Source: a bacterium (GTDB taxonomy: Bacteria > Chloroflexota > Dormibacteria > Aeolococcales > Bog-877). From it: DNA of 46,413 nt. The DNA lies in the NCBI GenBank assembly GCA_021816695.1, contig JAKAXE010000011.1, positions 1 to 46,413 on the forward strand. Reading direction: 5' to 3'. Positions 34,105 to 42,195 of this stretch are shown piece after piece. The position numbers and the translations under genes were made by a program. The notes under the pieces are model-generated. The model saw only the letters and a list, made by a program, of their open reading frames with translations, was not told the DNA's origin and did not search any database. Position 1 is the stretch's first letter; each line of letters starts with the position of its first letter.

Positions 34105-34679
34105 TAGGAAGCCTCCACCGGCCGCTCCGCGCAGCGCAGCGCCCGCTGCGCTCTGGTGCGGGCGCTGCGCCGCCCGTACAGCCGGGCGCAGAGGCTGGTG
34201 AGAACCTCGGTCATGTCCCGGACCAGGTCGTCCTCCACCTCGGTGGGGTCCACCACCAGCAGCCGCCGGCCGGACCCCAGCAGAGCAGCCTCTATGTACT
34301 CTGAGCCCAGCCGGGCCAACCGGTCCCGATGCTCGACCACGATGGTGCCCACCCGGCCATCGGCCAGCAGCCGGCGCAGCTTGGGCCGGGCGCCGTTAAT
34401 TCCCGAGCCAACCTCGGCAACCGTCTGGTCCACGGCCAGGTCGTGGCTGACCGCCCACTCCACCAGCCGACCCAACTGCCGCTCCAAATCCTGGCGCTGG
34501 TCATGCGAGGAGACCCTCGCGTACAGCGCCACCTCGCCGGCCTGAGGGGCGGCCTCCTCGACCAGGATGGTGCCGGAAGGGAGGCGGCGGGCTGGGACCG
34601 GCAGGTTGCCGGCCTCGAACCACCTCTGGGCGGTGCGGGGGTGAATGTGCTGCTGGCGTGCCCAGTCACTGATCTTCAC
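34104..34679 (-). CDS. tnpA: IS607-family serine recombinase transposase
   Basis: 191 residues. The N-terminal MerR-like helix-turn-helix (MKISDWARQQHIHPRTAQRW) binds DNA; the catalytic domain starts at LYARVSSHDQ with the nucleophile at Ser57 or Ser58, and conserved arginines lie in VEHRDRLARLG. This order (HTH before catalytic domain) is the reverse of the usual resolvases and defines the IS607 group. GTG start at 34679; its upstream region is short and contains the 17-base-spaced GGTGTAGG repeats. Confidence 0.93.
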   Translation of the reverse strand: MKISDWARQQHIHPRTAQRWFEAGNLPVPARRLPSGTILVEEAAPQAGEVALYARVSSHDQRQDLERQLGRLVEWAVSHDLAVDQTVAEVGSGINGARPKLRRLLADGRVGTIVVEHRDRLARLGSEYIEAALLGSGRRLLVVDPTEVEDDLVRDMTEVLTSLCARLYGRRSARTRAQRALRCAERPVEAS

Positions 34680-34680
34680 C

Positions 34681-34705
34681 CCTACACCATACTACTACCT
34701 ACACC
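34681..34705. repeat. Two GGTGTAGG direct repeats at the left end of the IS607 element
   Basis: The minus strand has GGTGTAGG at 34705-34698 and again at 34688-34681, 17 bases apart and directly upstream of tnpA. The interval also contains TAGTAT, a possible -10 box. Two nearly adjacent copies fit a recombinase binding site or a promoter-overlapping operator; the role is inferred. Confidence 0.4.
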
Positions 34706-34751
34706 TATTTGTACGGGTATGTCAGCATTGCCGTGAACTGCTCAGCTACCC

Positions 34752-36158
34752 TCACGCGCCTCCCGACCCGAGCCCGCACCACAGGTGCATCGCCGCCCAC
34801 GCTCGAAATGGCCGCCAGGCGGCCGCGCGTTCCTCCACCTCGCTGGCCCGGGCCGGCTCGCCTCCGAGTGAGCCGATGGCTCGTCGCAACCCGAGATCAG
34901 ACGCCGGGAAGGCGTCCGGCTCGCCGAGGCGCAGCGCCAGGTAGTGCGCGGTCCACGGGCCGAGCCCGGGCACCTTCGTGGTGCCGTCCACCAGCTCCTC
35001 CAGCGGGGCCCGTCGTTCGAGGTGGAGACGGTGCTCTGCGACCGCGGCTGAGAACTTCCGGATGGCCGCCACCCTCGCGGCAGGCATGCCGATTGCCTCT
35101 ATGTCCGCTTGCGCCAGGGTCTCGGGCGCGGGGAAGAGGCGTGAGAGCCCGAGCGCTCCAAGGCCCTCCACCTCGGTCCCGTAGCGGGCGACGATCCGGC
35201 CGATGATCGTGGTGGCTCCCCGGACGCTCACCTGCTGGCCCACGATGGCCCGCACTCCGACCTCAAAGCCATCCCAGGTCCCCGGCGGGCGCATCCCCGG
35301 CCGCGCCGCCAGCAACTCCGCCATCTGGGGATCCGCCGAGAGGAGCTCGGTAGCAGCGGCGACATCGCCGTCGAGGTTGAAGATGCGCCTGGCCCGCTGG
35401 ACCACGTCGATGAGGCCCTCCCAGTGGGGGAGGTGGGCCCGAAGCAGCAGGGTCCCCGGCTCCAGCCGGCTGATTTCGATCACGCCCGGGTCACCGTCGA
35501 TGGTCACGGTGCGGCGGTAGATCCCCTCGCTGACCGCCTCCACGCCGGGGATGGCGCGAACGGCGAGGAACGAGAGCATCTCGGTGAAGGCGAGCGGCCC
35601 CGACAGCGGCAGCCTGATCGCAAGCCCCCCGTCCGCCGCCAGGCGGTCGCTCGCCCGCCGTCGCTCCCGCAGGTGGCTTGGCGTGGAGCGGAATGTGGTC
35701 AGGAAGGCGCGGTTGAGCTGGCGCACACTGCCGAAGCCGGCGGCGAAGGCGATGTCCGTGACGCTGAGGTCGGTGTCGTCCAGGAGCCGGCGGGCGAAGT
35801 GGGCCCGCCGGGAGCCGGCCAGCTGCGCCGGGGTGACCCCGAGGTGGAGGAGGAACAGCCGGCGCAGATGGCGGGCGGAGATCCCGATCTCGGCCCCCAG
35901 CCGGTCCTCCGTTCCCGTGTCCAGGGCCCCCTCCAGGACCCGCTGCAGCGCGCGCCGCACCAGCGGCGGCGGAGCGCTGCAAGGGGGTGGCTCCCAGCGG
36001 TACGGCCGGCACCGAAGGCAGGCCCGGAAGCCGGCGGCCTCGGCCGCGGCGGCGAGTGGGAAGTGGCGCACGTTGGACTCCCGCGGCCGGGCCGAGCACC
36101 CGGGGCGGCAGTAGATGCCGGTGGTCACCACCGCGCGATATGGGCCCATGGCCCGCAT
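34752..36158 (-). CDS. Ada-like AraC regulator fused to AlkA-type 3-methyladenine DNA glycosylase
   Basis: 468 residues from ATG 36158. The Ada zinc/methyl-acceptor motif is present (TGIYCRPGC, then GFRACLRC: Cys17, 21, 47 and 50), followed by an AraC-type helix-turn-helix region (about 60-165, with DIAFAAGFGSVRQLNRAF) and an AlkA N-terminal domain and HhH-GPD glycosylase (about 180-460), including GLGPWTAHYLALR and the catalytic Asp in FPASDLG. Residues before TTGIYC number only about 11; E. coli Ada has about 32. It is divergent from ogt across an inverted repeat. Regulates and repairs alkylation damage by homology. Confidence 0.9.
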   Translation of the reverse strand: MRAMGPYRAVVTTGIYCRPGCSARPRESNVRHFPLAAAAEAAGFRACLRCRPYRWEPPPCSAPPPLVRRALQRVLEGALDTGTEDRLGAEIGISARHLRRLFLLHLGVTPAQLAGSRRAHFARRLLDDTDLSVTDIAFAAGFGSVRQLNRAFLTTFRSTPSHLRERRRASDRLAADGGLAIRLPLSGPLAFTEMLSFLAVRAIPGVEAVSEGIYRRTVTIDGDPGVIEISRLEPGTLLLRAHLPHWEGLIDVVQRARRIFNLDGDVAAATELLSADPQMAELLAARPGMRPPGTWDGFEVGVRAIVGQQVSVRGATTIIGRIVARYGTEVEGLGALGLSRLFPAPETLAQADIEAIGMPAARVAAIRKFSAAVAEHRLHLERRAPLEELVDGTTKVPGLGPWTAHYLALRLGEPDAFPASDLGLRRAIGSLGGEPARASEVEERAAAWRPFRAWAAMHLWCGLGSGGA

Positions 36159-36185
36159 GCTAGGGCCGGGGCTGGGCTCTCGCTG

Positions 36186-36224
36186 GACAGATCCGGACAT
36201 TCCCGGGCTCTGTCCGGATCTGTC
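36186..36224. promoter_or_regulatory. Perfect 14-bp inverted repeat between ada-alkA and ogt
   Basis: Arms GACAGATCCGGACA (36186-36199) and TGTCCGGATCTGTC (36211-36224) are exact reverse complements with an 11-base spacer. They lie between the start codons of two divergent DNA-alkylation repair genes, 28 bases from ada-alkA and 35 from ogt. A dimeric-regulator operator is the simplest reading. A transcript hairpin is the alternative. I do not recognise it as a known Ada box. Confidence 0.6.
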
Positions 36225-36259
36225 TAGACCAGGCCTCGGGCTGGTGTCATGCTCGGGTC

Positions 36260-36805
36260 ATGAATTCCCTGACGCAGCCGGAGGCGGGGACCCAGACCAC
36301 CTATTACACCCTGGCCGAGAGCCCCCTTGGGTCCCTCCTTTTCATGGGCGACGGGGTGAGCCTGACCGGGCTGCACTTCGCCGGCCACGACCACGCTCCC
36401 GCGATCGGGGAGGGCTGGATCGAGGACCGGCGGCAGCTGGCCCCGGCGGTGCGGCAGCTGGCCGAGTACTTCGCCGGACAGCGGTCCTCCTTCGACCTTC
36501 GCCTCGACCTGAGGGGCACCCCCTTCCAGCTGCGGGTGTGGGAGGCCCTCCTTCGAATCCCCTGGGGTGAGACGCGCTCCTACCGGGAGGTGGCGCTGGA
36601 GATAGGGCGGCCGAGTGCCTACCGGGCTGTGGGGGGCGCGGTGGGGAGCAACCCAGTTTCCATCGTCGTGCCCTGCCACCGGGTGATCGGCGCGGGCGGT
36701 CAGCTCGTGGGGTACGGGTGGGGGCTGGACCGGAAGCGGTGGCTGCTGGCTCACGAGGGTGTACATATGGACTCCAGGGAGCCCCGGCGGTCCGAACCGG
36801 CCTGA
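36260..36805 (+). CDS. ogt: Methylated-DNA-protein-cysteine methyltransferase
   Basis: 181 residues. Transfers the methyl from O6-methylguanine to its own Cys139 in the motif VPCHRVIG; the helix-turn-helix preceding it includes GTPFQLRVWEALLRIPWGE and RPSAYRAVGGAVGSNP. ATG at 36260. Divergent from the Ada-AlkA gene, implying a shared alkylation response. Convergent with pdxT across a hairpin at 36821-36836. No N-terminal Ada domain is fused, so this is the stand-alone type. Confidence 0.95.
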   Translation: MNSLTQPEAGTQTTYYTLAESPLGSLLFMGDGVSLTGLHFAGHDHAPAIGEGWIEDRRQLAPAVRQLAEYFAGQRSSFDLRLDLRGTPFQLRVWEALLRIPWGETRSYREVALEIGRPSAYRAVGGAVGSNPVSIVVPCHRVIGAGGQLVGYGWGLDRKRWLLAHEGVHMDSREPRRSEPA

Positions 36806-36820
36806 GAGACCGGATCTCAG

Positions 36821-36836
36821 GACCCCCGGTGGGGTC
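36821..36836. terminator. GC-rich hairpin between convergent ogt and pdxT
   Basis: Stem GACCCC/GGGGTC with loop CGGT. It contains part of the pdxT stop codon and sits 16 bases after the ogt stop. No T-tract. Candidate bidirectional terminator. Confidence 0.4.
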
Positions 36837-37413
36837 ACAGGCCGGAGAGGAACAGTCGGTGGAGCCTCGGGTCCCCCGTGATCTCTGGGTGGAACGTGAG
36901 CGCCAGGTGGCGCCCCTGGCGCACCGCCGCGGGCTCGTCCCGGTAGGAGGCCAGGATCTCCACGCCAGGCCCCACCTCCTCGATTGCTGGGGCCCGGATG
37001 AAGGCCACCGGAACCGGCTCCGGTCCGACCGCGGGGATCTCCAGCAGCACCTCCGCGGATTCCCGCTGGCGCCCGAAGGCGTTGCGCCGCACGACGATGT
37101 CCAGCAGCTCCAGCCGGACCTGGTCGGGCAGGCCGTCCCGGATCTCCCGGGCCGCCAGGATGGTGCCGGCGCAGGTGGTCAGGGCGGCCATGCCGCCGGC
37201 GAACGCCTCCTGAAGCGGCCCCAGGAGGTCGAAACGCTGGATCAGCCGGCTCATGGTCGTGCTCTCGCCCCCGGGGACGACGAGTCCGGCCAGCCCTTCC
37301 AGCTCGGCTGCCAGGCGCACCTGGCGGACCTCGACCCCCAGGGACTCCAGCACCTGACGGTGCTCACGGACATCCCCCTGGAGGGCGAGGATCCCTACCT
37401 TGACGGCACTCAA
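36835..37413 (-). CDS. pdxT: Glutamine amidotransferase subunit of pyridoxal 5'-phosphate synthase
   Basis: 192 residues. Hydrolyses glutamine to give ammonia to PdxS. Catalytic nucleophile is Cys81 in TCAGTIL; His/Glu are in TFHPEITGD; the conserved GGES is at 48-51. The start is TTG at 37413, since no other start is near the conserved KVGILALQGD. It follows pdxS by 19 bases, the standard operon order. Confidence 0.94.
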   Translation of the reverse strand: MSAVKVGILALQGDVREHRQVLESLGVEVRQVRLAAELEGLAGLVVPGGESTTMSRLIQRFDLLGPLQEAFAGGMAALTTCAGTILAAREIRDGLPDQVRLELLDIVVRRNAFGRQRESAEVLLEIPAVGPEPVPVAFIRAPAIEEVGPGVEILASYRDEPAAVRQGRHLALTFHPEITGDPRLHRLFLSGL

Positions 37414-37432
37414 CGGTTCGGGGCGGAGGCTG

Positions 37433-38332
37433 TCAGATGCCCCTTCCCGCCAGCAGCTCCTCGGGGCGCAGGCTGGAGGAGCTGATCCCCACCATGGGCT
37501 CGCCCAGCCCCTCGCTCACCTCGGCCAGGATCTCCGGCTTGTCGAAGTAGGTGGTGGCCTGGACGATCGCCTTGGCCCTGAGCAGGGGGTTCCCGCTCTT
37601 GAAGATGCCGCTGCCGACGAAGTTGCCATCGCAACCCAGTTGCATCATTAGGGCGGCGTCGGCCGGGGTGGCTATCCCGCCGGCAGAGAAGTTGACCACC
37701 GGCAACTTGCCCGTGGTGGCCACCTCGCGCACCAGCTCGAGGGAGGCCCCCAGCTCCTTGGCGGCGGAGGCCAGCTCATCTCCCCGCAGCCCCTGCAACC
37801 GGCGGATCCCCTGGCTCACCGAGCGCATGTGGCGCACCGCCTCCACGACGTCGCCGGTGCCCGCCTCTCCTTTGGTGCGGATCATGGCCGCGCCCTCGGA
37901 GATGCGGCGCAGCGCCTCACCAAGGTTGCGGGCGCCGCAGACGAAGGGGATCTTGAACTGCCACTTGTCGACGTGATTCTCCTCATCCGCCGGGGTCAGG
38001 ACCTCGGACTCGTCGATGTAGTCCACCCCCAGCGCCTCCAGGATCTGGGCCTCCACGAAGTGCCCGATCCGGCACTTGGCCATCACCGGGATGGACACCG
38101 CACCCATGATCGCCTTGATCAGGGAGGGGTCACTCATCCGCGCCACCCCGCCCTGGGCCCGGATGTCCGCCGGGACCCGCTCCAGAGCCATCACCGCGAC
38201 CGCGCCAGCCTCCTGGGCGATCTCCGCCTGGTCCGGGGTGACGACGTCCATGATCACCCCGCCCTTGAGCATCTCGGCCAGCCCCCGCTTGACCCGCGCC
38301 GTGCCCGTCTCGACGTGTCCGTTCTGGCTCAT
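37433..38332 (-). CDS. pdxS: Pyridoxal 5'-phosphate synthase lyase subunit
   Basis: 299 residues, TIM barrel. Combines ribose 5-phosphate, glyceraldehyde 3-phosphate and ammonia into PLP. Substrate-binding Lys86 is in MAKCRIGHF; further motifs are [29 protein letters not shown] and [22 protein letters not shown] at 38332 ([17 protein letters not shown]) matches the family; an upstream in-frame ATG at 38389 would lie next to a likely -10 box (TAGAAT) and add 19 unrelated residues, so it is probably not used. Confidence 0.95.
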   Translation of the reverse strand: MSQNGHVETGTARVKRGLAEMLKGGVIMDVVTPDQAEIAQEAGAVAVMALERVPADIRAQGGVARMSDPSLIKAIMGAVSIPVMAKCRIGHFVEAQILEALGVDYIDESEVLTPADEENHVDKWQFKIPFVCGARNLGEALRRISEGAAMIRTKGEAGTGDVVEAVRHMRSVSQGIRRLQGLRGDELASAAKELGASLELVREVATTGKLPVVNFSAGGIATPADAALMMQLGCDGNFVGSGIFKSGNPLLRAKAIVQATTYFDKPEILAEVSEGLGEPMVGISSSSLRPEELLAGRGI

Positions 38333-38392
38333 ATCACCATCCCCGAGCCGAAACTCCGGCCCGCTCCTCAAATCGGCTCCCGTTGTCATTGA

Positions 38393-38398
38393 ATTCTA
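38393..38398 (-). promoter_or_regulatory. Probable -10 box for pdxS
   Basis: TAGAAT on the minus strand, close to the TATAAT consensus, about 61 bases upstream of the pdxS ATG. This gives a leader of roughly 55 bases. The -35 region is not convincing. Confidence 0.35.
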
Positions 38399-38469
38399 GT
38401 CTTCCATCTGTGGGCTGGAGCCAAAGTGGGCTCGTGGGTGGGGCGCCGGCTGCGCTACGCTCACCGAGA

Positions 38470-38544
38470 GCCGCCATGGCGCAGTGGTAGCGCAGGGGCC
38501 TTTTAAGCCCAGGGTCGCAGGTTCGAATCCTGCTGGCGGCACCA
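38470..38544 (+). tRNA. tRNA-Lys (anticodon TTT)
   Basis: 75 bases with genome-encoded CCA. Acceptor GCCGCCA pairs with TGGCGGC, D stem GCGC/GCGC, T arm GCAGG-TTCGAAT-CCTGC. The anticodon loop is CTTTTAA with anticodon TTT, decoding AAA/AAG. The discriminator is A. The top pair of the anticodon stem is a G-A mismatch. Adjacent gene pdxS is on the other strand. Confidence 0.95.
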
Positions 38545-38558
38545 GATCGTGAAGGTCC

Positions 38559-38583
38559 AAACCGGGCACCAGCGAACCGGTTT
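38559..38583 (+). terminator. Hairpin and T-run after tRNA-Lys
   Basis: AAACCGG and CCGGTTT form a perfect 7-bp stem with an 11-base loop, starting 15 bases after the tRNA. The 3' arm ends in TTT. This is a plausible intrinsic terminator for the tRNA transcript, though the T-run is short. Confidence 0.45.
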
Positions 38584-39616
38584 CGTGGGTGCCGACGCTG
38601 GCGGGGCAGGCGGCTGCGTCGCCCGCCCAGGGTTGAGCGGGGTCGTGCATGCCGGTGGCGAGCGGCGTTTTCAAAGCGCAGGCGACCGCGGGCGCAGCTT
38701 CGTTGTCCTCGCCGAGGCAGAGCGTGGCTCAGAACACGCAGGTACGCGGAGTCGGCGATTCTCGTCCTTGGTGTGCTGGTCGATGCTGGCGGCGTTCGCC
38801 GAGCACCACACTCCTCCGCCCCAGCGGCAGACCGGCGCCGACTTCCTCGAGGCCGCATCGACGACACCGCCCGCCGGGTGATGAGTGCGCCCCCCTACTA
38901 GACCGATGCGCCAGTCGCACGGCACTGCCCCAGCCCGACCTGGGCCAGATCCGTCGGAGTCGCCTCGCCCTCGATGACATCCGGAGGCGTTGGGGCGCAA
39001 GCGGGACGCGAGGCTGTCAGGCCCGCCGTGGCCGCGGTGAAGTTACGCCGGAAGGAGTCGATGGTGGAGATGTTCGGCACCGCGTGGCAATCTCCGCATC
39101 TGGGGCCTCGGTCCGGGGCAAGCCGGCGTCATCGATGCTGGTCCATCCCCGGCCAGTACGGAACGGATGAGTGACATCCCTTGAGCTCGGCCTTGGCCCG
39201 ACCGGGGCAGTGCCCAGATCTGTCCGCCCCTCCACCGCCTCTCTGACCCCGGGGTCCCCCGCGGGAGTCGTGGGCGGAAGCAGGCGGGCGTCAGCGCCCG
39301 CACCAAATATCCCAGCATAGAACCGCCATTATTTGTCCAACTGCCGGAAGCCAGCGCTACCCGGCCGGGGGATCCACCGTCAGGTGGGCGCGCCATTACC
39401 CGCCCCAGCCTGGCCTGATCGGCGCGAGCGCGCACATCATCATCGGTACCCACCCCCGTCTGGTGCCTACCAGGGCATGGCGCAGTCCCGTTCCTTGGCC
39501 AGGAAATTGCGGGACCCAGGCGAGCGGAGCAAGGATAGGACGCAGCTTGGAATCGGACAAGGCCCGGGGGTGCCAGACCGTCCCCTTGGATCTCCGACTG
39601 ATGTGCCGGCTTGAGA
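38584..39616. other. About 1 kb without a recognisable gene, between tRNA-Lys and toxin-antitoxin pair
   Basis: Open frames on both strands are short or of arginine/proline-rich composition and match no family I know. The stretch appears somewhat lower in GC than its surroundings. It lies beside a tRNA and a toxin-antitoxin pair, which would fit a degraded insertion, but I find no copy of the tRNA 3' end, no transposase motif and no clear repeats. A 60-residue minus-strand frame (38898-39080) is not supported as a gene. Confidence 0.5.
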
Positions 39617-39886
39617 TCAAGGCAGGGTAGCCAGGGCACGTTCCAGGTCCCGACGGTTGACGATGCGGTCGATCACGATGCCGGGAGGGTCCGATAGGTA
39701 GAGCACTCGCCAGTCGCCCACCCTGAGCCGGTACCAGCCCCGGTGACCAGCCAGCGCCTTGATCTCGGCACCGGGACGCTCGTCGGCTAGGGCGTGCATG
39801 CCTTCGACGATCGCGAGTCGCTGTCCGACTGGGACGCGACGGAGATCCCGTTCCCCCCGAGGGGAGACGGTCACCGTCCTGGTCAA
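39617..39886 (-). CDS. RelE/ParE-family toxin
   Basis: 89 residues, short basic RelE fold: VTVSPRGERDLRRVPVGQRL, then LAGHRGWYRLRVGDWRVLYL and VDRI-type ending (IVIDRIVNRRDLERAL). RelE toxins cleave mRNA at the ribosome, ParE relatives inhibit gyrase; the sequence favours RelE. The start is TTG at 39886, three bases after the antitoxin stop; a GTG at 39874 is the alternative. Usual operon order, antitoxin first, holds. Confidence 0.85.
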   Translation of the reverse strand: MTRTVTVSPRGERDLRRVPVGQRLAIVEGMHALADERPGAEIKALAGHRGWYRLRVGDWRVLYLSDPPGIVIDRIVNRRDLERALATLP

Positions 39887-39889
39887 GTC

Positions 39890-40159
39890 TCAGGCCCCTG
39901 AGTCGAGCTCGGCAACCACCTCAGCCAGGGGTCGCCCCCTCCGGCCCTCGGAGACTTCGGCTTCGGTCAGCCTCATTGAACGGAGGTACTCAGGGGCAGT
40001 GGCCAGAACGTGATCCAGCAATTCGTCCTCGTCCACCGCGATCAAGGCAGCGATAGGACGGCCCCTCCGGGTGACCAACGTCGGTCTGCCAGTTTTAGAC
40101 ACCTGCTCAACGACAGCGCTGGCGTTGTTGGCCAGGTCACGGATCCCTATGGTTGCCAT
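39890..40159 (-). CDS. Phd/YefM-family antitoxin
   Basis: 89 residues. The N-terminal MATIGIRDLANNASAVVEQV, with LVTRRGRPIAALIAV, is typical of Phd/YefM DNA-binding antitoxins. The C-terminus (LTEAEVSEGRRGRPLAEVVA) would bind the toxin. ATG at 40159 follows GGGAG about 8 bases upstream. It neutralises the RelE-like protein and probably represses its own operon. Confidence 0.87.
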   Translation of the reverse strand: MATIGIRDLANNASAVVEQVSKTGRPTLVTRRGRPIAALIAVDEDELLDHVLATAPEYLRSMRLTEAEVSEGRRGRPLAEVVAELDSGA

Positions 40160-40472
40160 TAAATCACTCCCGTCCCGAATGTACCCACCAACGTAGTATA
40201 TTTCCAAAGTGGAGGTCGGCGCCGAGCTCCATCCGAGCCGGAGTCAGGCAAGTGCGCCGGCGGGCCAAGGGCGCCCAGCGACTGGTCCTGGAGATCCCGG
40301 GACACGAGTGAGCTCGTAGAAGACTCGACGGACCTTCGGCGCCGAGGAGCCGCTCGCACTACTTCGGTGGGGCCGGCAGGGATGGTGCCCCAGAGGCGCC
40401 GCACCCAGAGAGGCGGTCGACCCCGGTGGCTCATCGTCCTGCGCCGGCGCCCTGAACGTCCGGTGGCCGCGG
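40160..40472. other. Intergenic region upstream of the antitoxin gene; contains probable promoter
   Basis: This 313-base interval separates the toxin-antitoxin operon from pyrD. The minus strand has TATACT within an AT-rich spot near 40193-40198, a good -10 match about 35 bases before the antitoxin ATG, although no good -35 is visible. No gene is supported in the rest. Confidence 0.45.
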
Positions 40473-41342
40473 TCAGGCGGGTCCTGCGCCCTGCCTGAGC
40501 TCGGCGGCGCAGGAAGCGGCGATGCCCGGCAGGTAGAAGTTGGCGGTCCCGATCTGGATCGCGCGCGCCCCCAGTTCGAGGAACTCGCGGGCGTCATCGG
40601 CGCTGGCGATGCCGCCGATCCCGATCACCGGGATCCTGAGGGCCGCCACCAGCCTGGCCACCGCGGCCAGCGCCAGCGGCTTGATCGCTGGTCCGCTCAG
40701 GCCCGCCATCCCTGACCCTGGGAGGACCGGCGCTCCCCGGATGTGGGACCACTTGAGGCCGAGGTAGGTGTTCACCGCCGACACTGCGTCCGCTCCACCG
40801 TCCTGGACCGCGCGTCCGATCTCGGCGATGTCGGTTACGTTGGGTGTCAGCTTCACGATCAGCGCCTTGCCGGTGACCTTCCGGACGGCCCTGGTGCAGG
40901 CGGCCGCGGCGTGGGGGTCCACCCCCAGGTCGAGACCGTGGGCGATGTTGGGGCAGGAGATGTTGAGCTCCACCCCCGCGACCTCGGGCACCAGGTCCAG
41001 CCGCTGGCAGACCCGCACGTAATCGTCGATGGTGGAGCCGGCCACGTTGACGATCACCTTCGGGCCCCACCTCCGCCAGCGGGGAGCGTACTCGCTGGCC
41101 ACCACCTCGACGCCGGGGTTCTGCAACCCGATCGAGTTGAGCATCCCGCCGGGGACCTCGGCGATCCGCGGGGGCGCGTTGCCCGGGCGGGGAGCAACTG
41201 TCGTGCCCTTGGTGAAGACCGCCCCCAGCCCCGCGAGGTTGCCCATTCGCTCCGCCTCGAAGCCGTACCCGAAGGTCCCGGACGCGGCTCCCACCGGGCT
41301 CTCCAGTGCGAGCCCCCGGCCGATCACCACCTCACCACCCAC
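40473..41342 (-). CDS. pyrD: Dihydroorotate dehydrogenase B, catalytic subunit
   Basis: 289 residues, FMN TIM barrel. Oxidises dihydroorotate to orotate in pyrimidine synthesis. Features: ASGTFGYG (about 19-26), NSIGLQNPG, the catalytic Cys in NISCPN, and the FMN-phosphate loop IPVIGIGGIASADDA. The adjoining PyrK shows it is the NAD-linked B type. GTG at 41342, four bases after the pyrK stop, gives the family N-terminus. Last gene of the operon. Confidence 0.93.
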   Translation of the reverse strand: MGGEVVIGRGLALESPVGAASGTFGYGFEAERMGNLAGLGAVFTKGTTVAPRPGNAPPRIAEVPGGMLNSIGLQNPGVEVVASEYAPRWRRWGPKVIVNVAGSTIDDYVRVCQRLDLVPEVAGVELNISCPNIAHGLDLGVDPHAAAACTRAVRKVTGKALIVKLTPNVTDIAEIGRAVQDGGADAVSAVNTYLGLKWSHIRGAPVLPGSGMAGLSGPAIKPLALAAVARLVAALRIPVIGIGGIASADDAREFLELGARAIQIGTANFYLPGIAASCAAELRQGAGPA

Positions 41343-41346
41343 CCAG

Positions 41347-42195
41347 CTACTCCAGGTGGGAGGGCTGCCGGCGCAGCCCCTCCCAGTCCACCTGGCCCGC
41401 CACCAGGACCGGCCCCTGGCGGCAGCAGAGCCCGGGCACCGCGGTTCCCCGGGACAGGAGGGGGATGGAGCAGCCGAGGCAGGTCCCGAAACCGCAACCC
41501 ATGGGCGCCTCGATGGAGACCTCGACCGGCGCCTCCGGCCGAAGGCTGCCCACCATCTCGGCCACCGCCTGGAGCATGGGATTGGGGCCGCAGGCGTAGA
41601 CCCGGTCCATCCCGTCCAGCAGCTCGGGCAGGGCATCCGTGACCATGCCCTGCCGCCCCGAGCTACCGTCATCAGTGACCTGCGCCGAACGGGCGAGGCC
41701 GGAGGGCATGAGGCCGAGAGGGAACAGCTCGTCGGAGCTGGCGGCTCCATTGAGCCAGAGGACGCGCTCCCCCTTGGCCAGCAGCCGGCTGGCCAGGTGG
41801 GGGAAGGGGGCCGCCCCGACTCCCCCGGCGACCAGGAGAGAAGATCCCCGCGATTCCGGGAGGGTAAAGCCTCTTCCCAGCGGCCCCAGGAGCCTCACCG
41901 TGGAGCCCAGCGCCAGCCGCGCCAGCCTGCGGGTCCCCTCGCCGTAGACCCTAAGGTAGAAGGAGACCGTGCCTCGGCCCGGATCGACGCTGGAGAAGGA
42001 GAACGGCCGGCGGAGGAGCGGGCCCGGCACCATCTGGAGCTGGGCGAACTCTCCCGGGAGCGCAGCCCGGGCCGCTTCCGGCGCCTCCAGGGTCAGGAGG
42101 TGGAGGCCGGGTCCCAGCTGGTCTGCCCCAACGCAGGTGGCGACCTCGTCGCGGGCCCGGCCGAGGTCGCTCTCTGGGAGCGGGGCGGCGCTCAA
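41347..42195 (-). CDS. pyrK: Dihydroorotate dehydrogenase B electron-transfer subunit
   Basis: 282 residues. FAD domain includes RPFSFSSVDPG; nucleotide domain LLVAGGVGAAPFPHLA; C-terminal CGFGTCLGCS and GLCC provide the 2Fe-2S ligands. Passes electrons from PyrD to NAD. The start is TTG at 42195, overlapping the carAB stop as TTGA; the longer open frame upstream is an alternative reading of carB. Confidence 0.93.
   Translation of the reverse strand: MSAAPLPESDLGRARDEVATCVGADQLGPGLHLLTLEAPEAARAALPGEFAQLQMVPGPLLRRPFSFSSVDPGRGTVSFYLRVYGEGTRRLARLALGSTVRLLGPLGRGFTLPESRGSSLLVAGGVGAAPFPHLASRLLAKGERVLWLNGAASSDELFPLGLMPSGLARSAQVTDDGSSGRQGMVTDALPELLDGMDRVYACGPNPMLQAVAEMVGSLRPEAPVEVSIEAPMGCGFGTCLGCSIPLLSRGTAVPGLCCRQGPVLVAGQVDWEGLRRQPSHLE

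Larger units (their letters stand above)
32752..34740 (-). mobile_element. IS607-type insertion element with tnpA and tnpB
   Basis: Two intact genes, a serine-recombinase tnpA and a tnpB, overlapping by one base, in the order of IS607-family elements. These elements have no terminal inverted repeats and make no target duplication, so both ends are inferred: the right end lies between the tnpB stop (32785) and the GNAT start codon (32751), the left end between the tnpA start (34679) and the ada-alkA stop (34752). Two GGTGTAGG copies 17 bases apart, within 34681-34705, are probable tnpA-binding or regulatory repeats at the left end. Both genes look functional. Confidence 0.8.

Noticed and set aside
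32752-34740. Search for terminal inverted repeats or target duplications flanking tnpA-tnpB
   Set aside because: None seen, and IS607-type elements are not expected to have them.
38334-38867. Minus-strand frame containing SRIRTCDPGLKRPL, and another with GFEPATLGLKG, overlapping the tRNA
   Set aside because: These are well-known false proteins produced by translating a tRNA gene; the region is tRNA-Lys.
38898-39080. 60-codon minus-strand frame beginning MPNISTIDSF
   Set aside because: No family resemblance, no ribosome site and no neighbours to support it.
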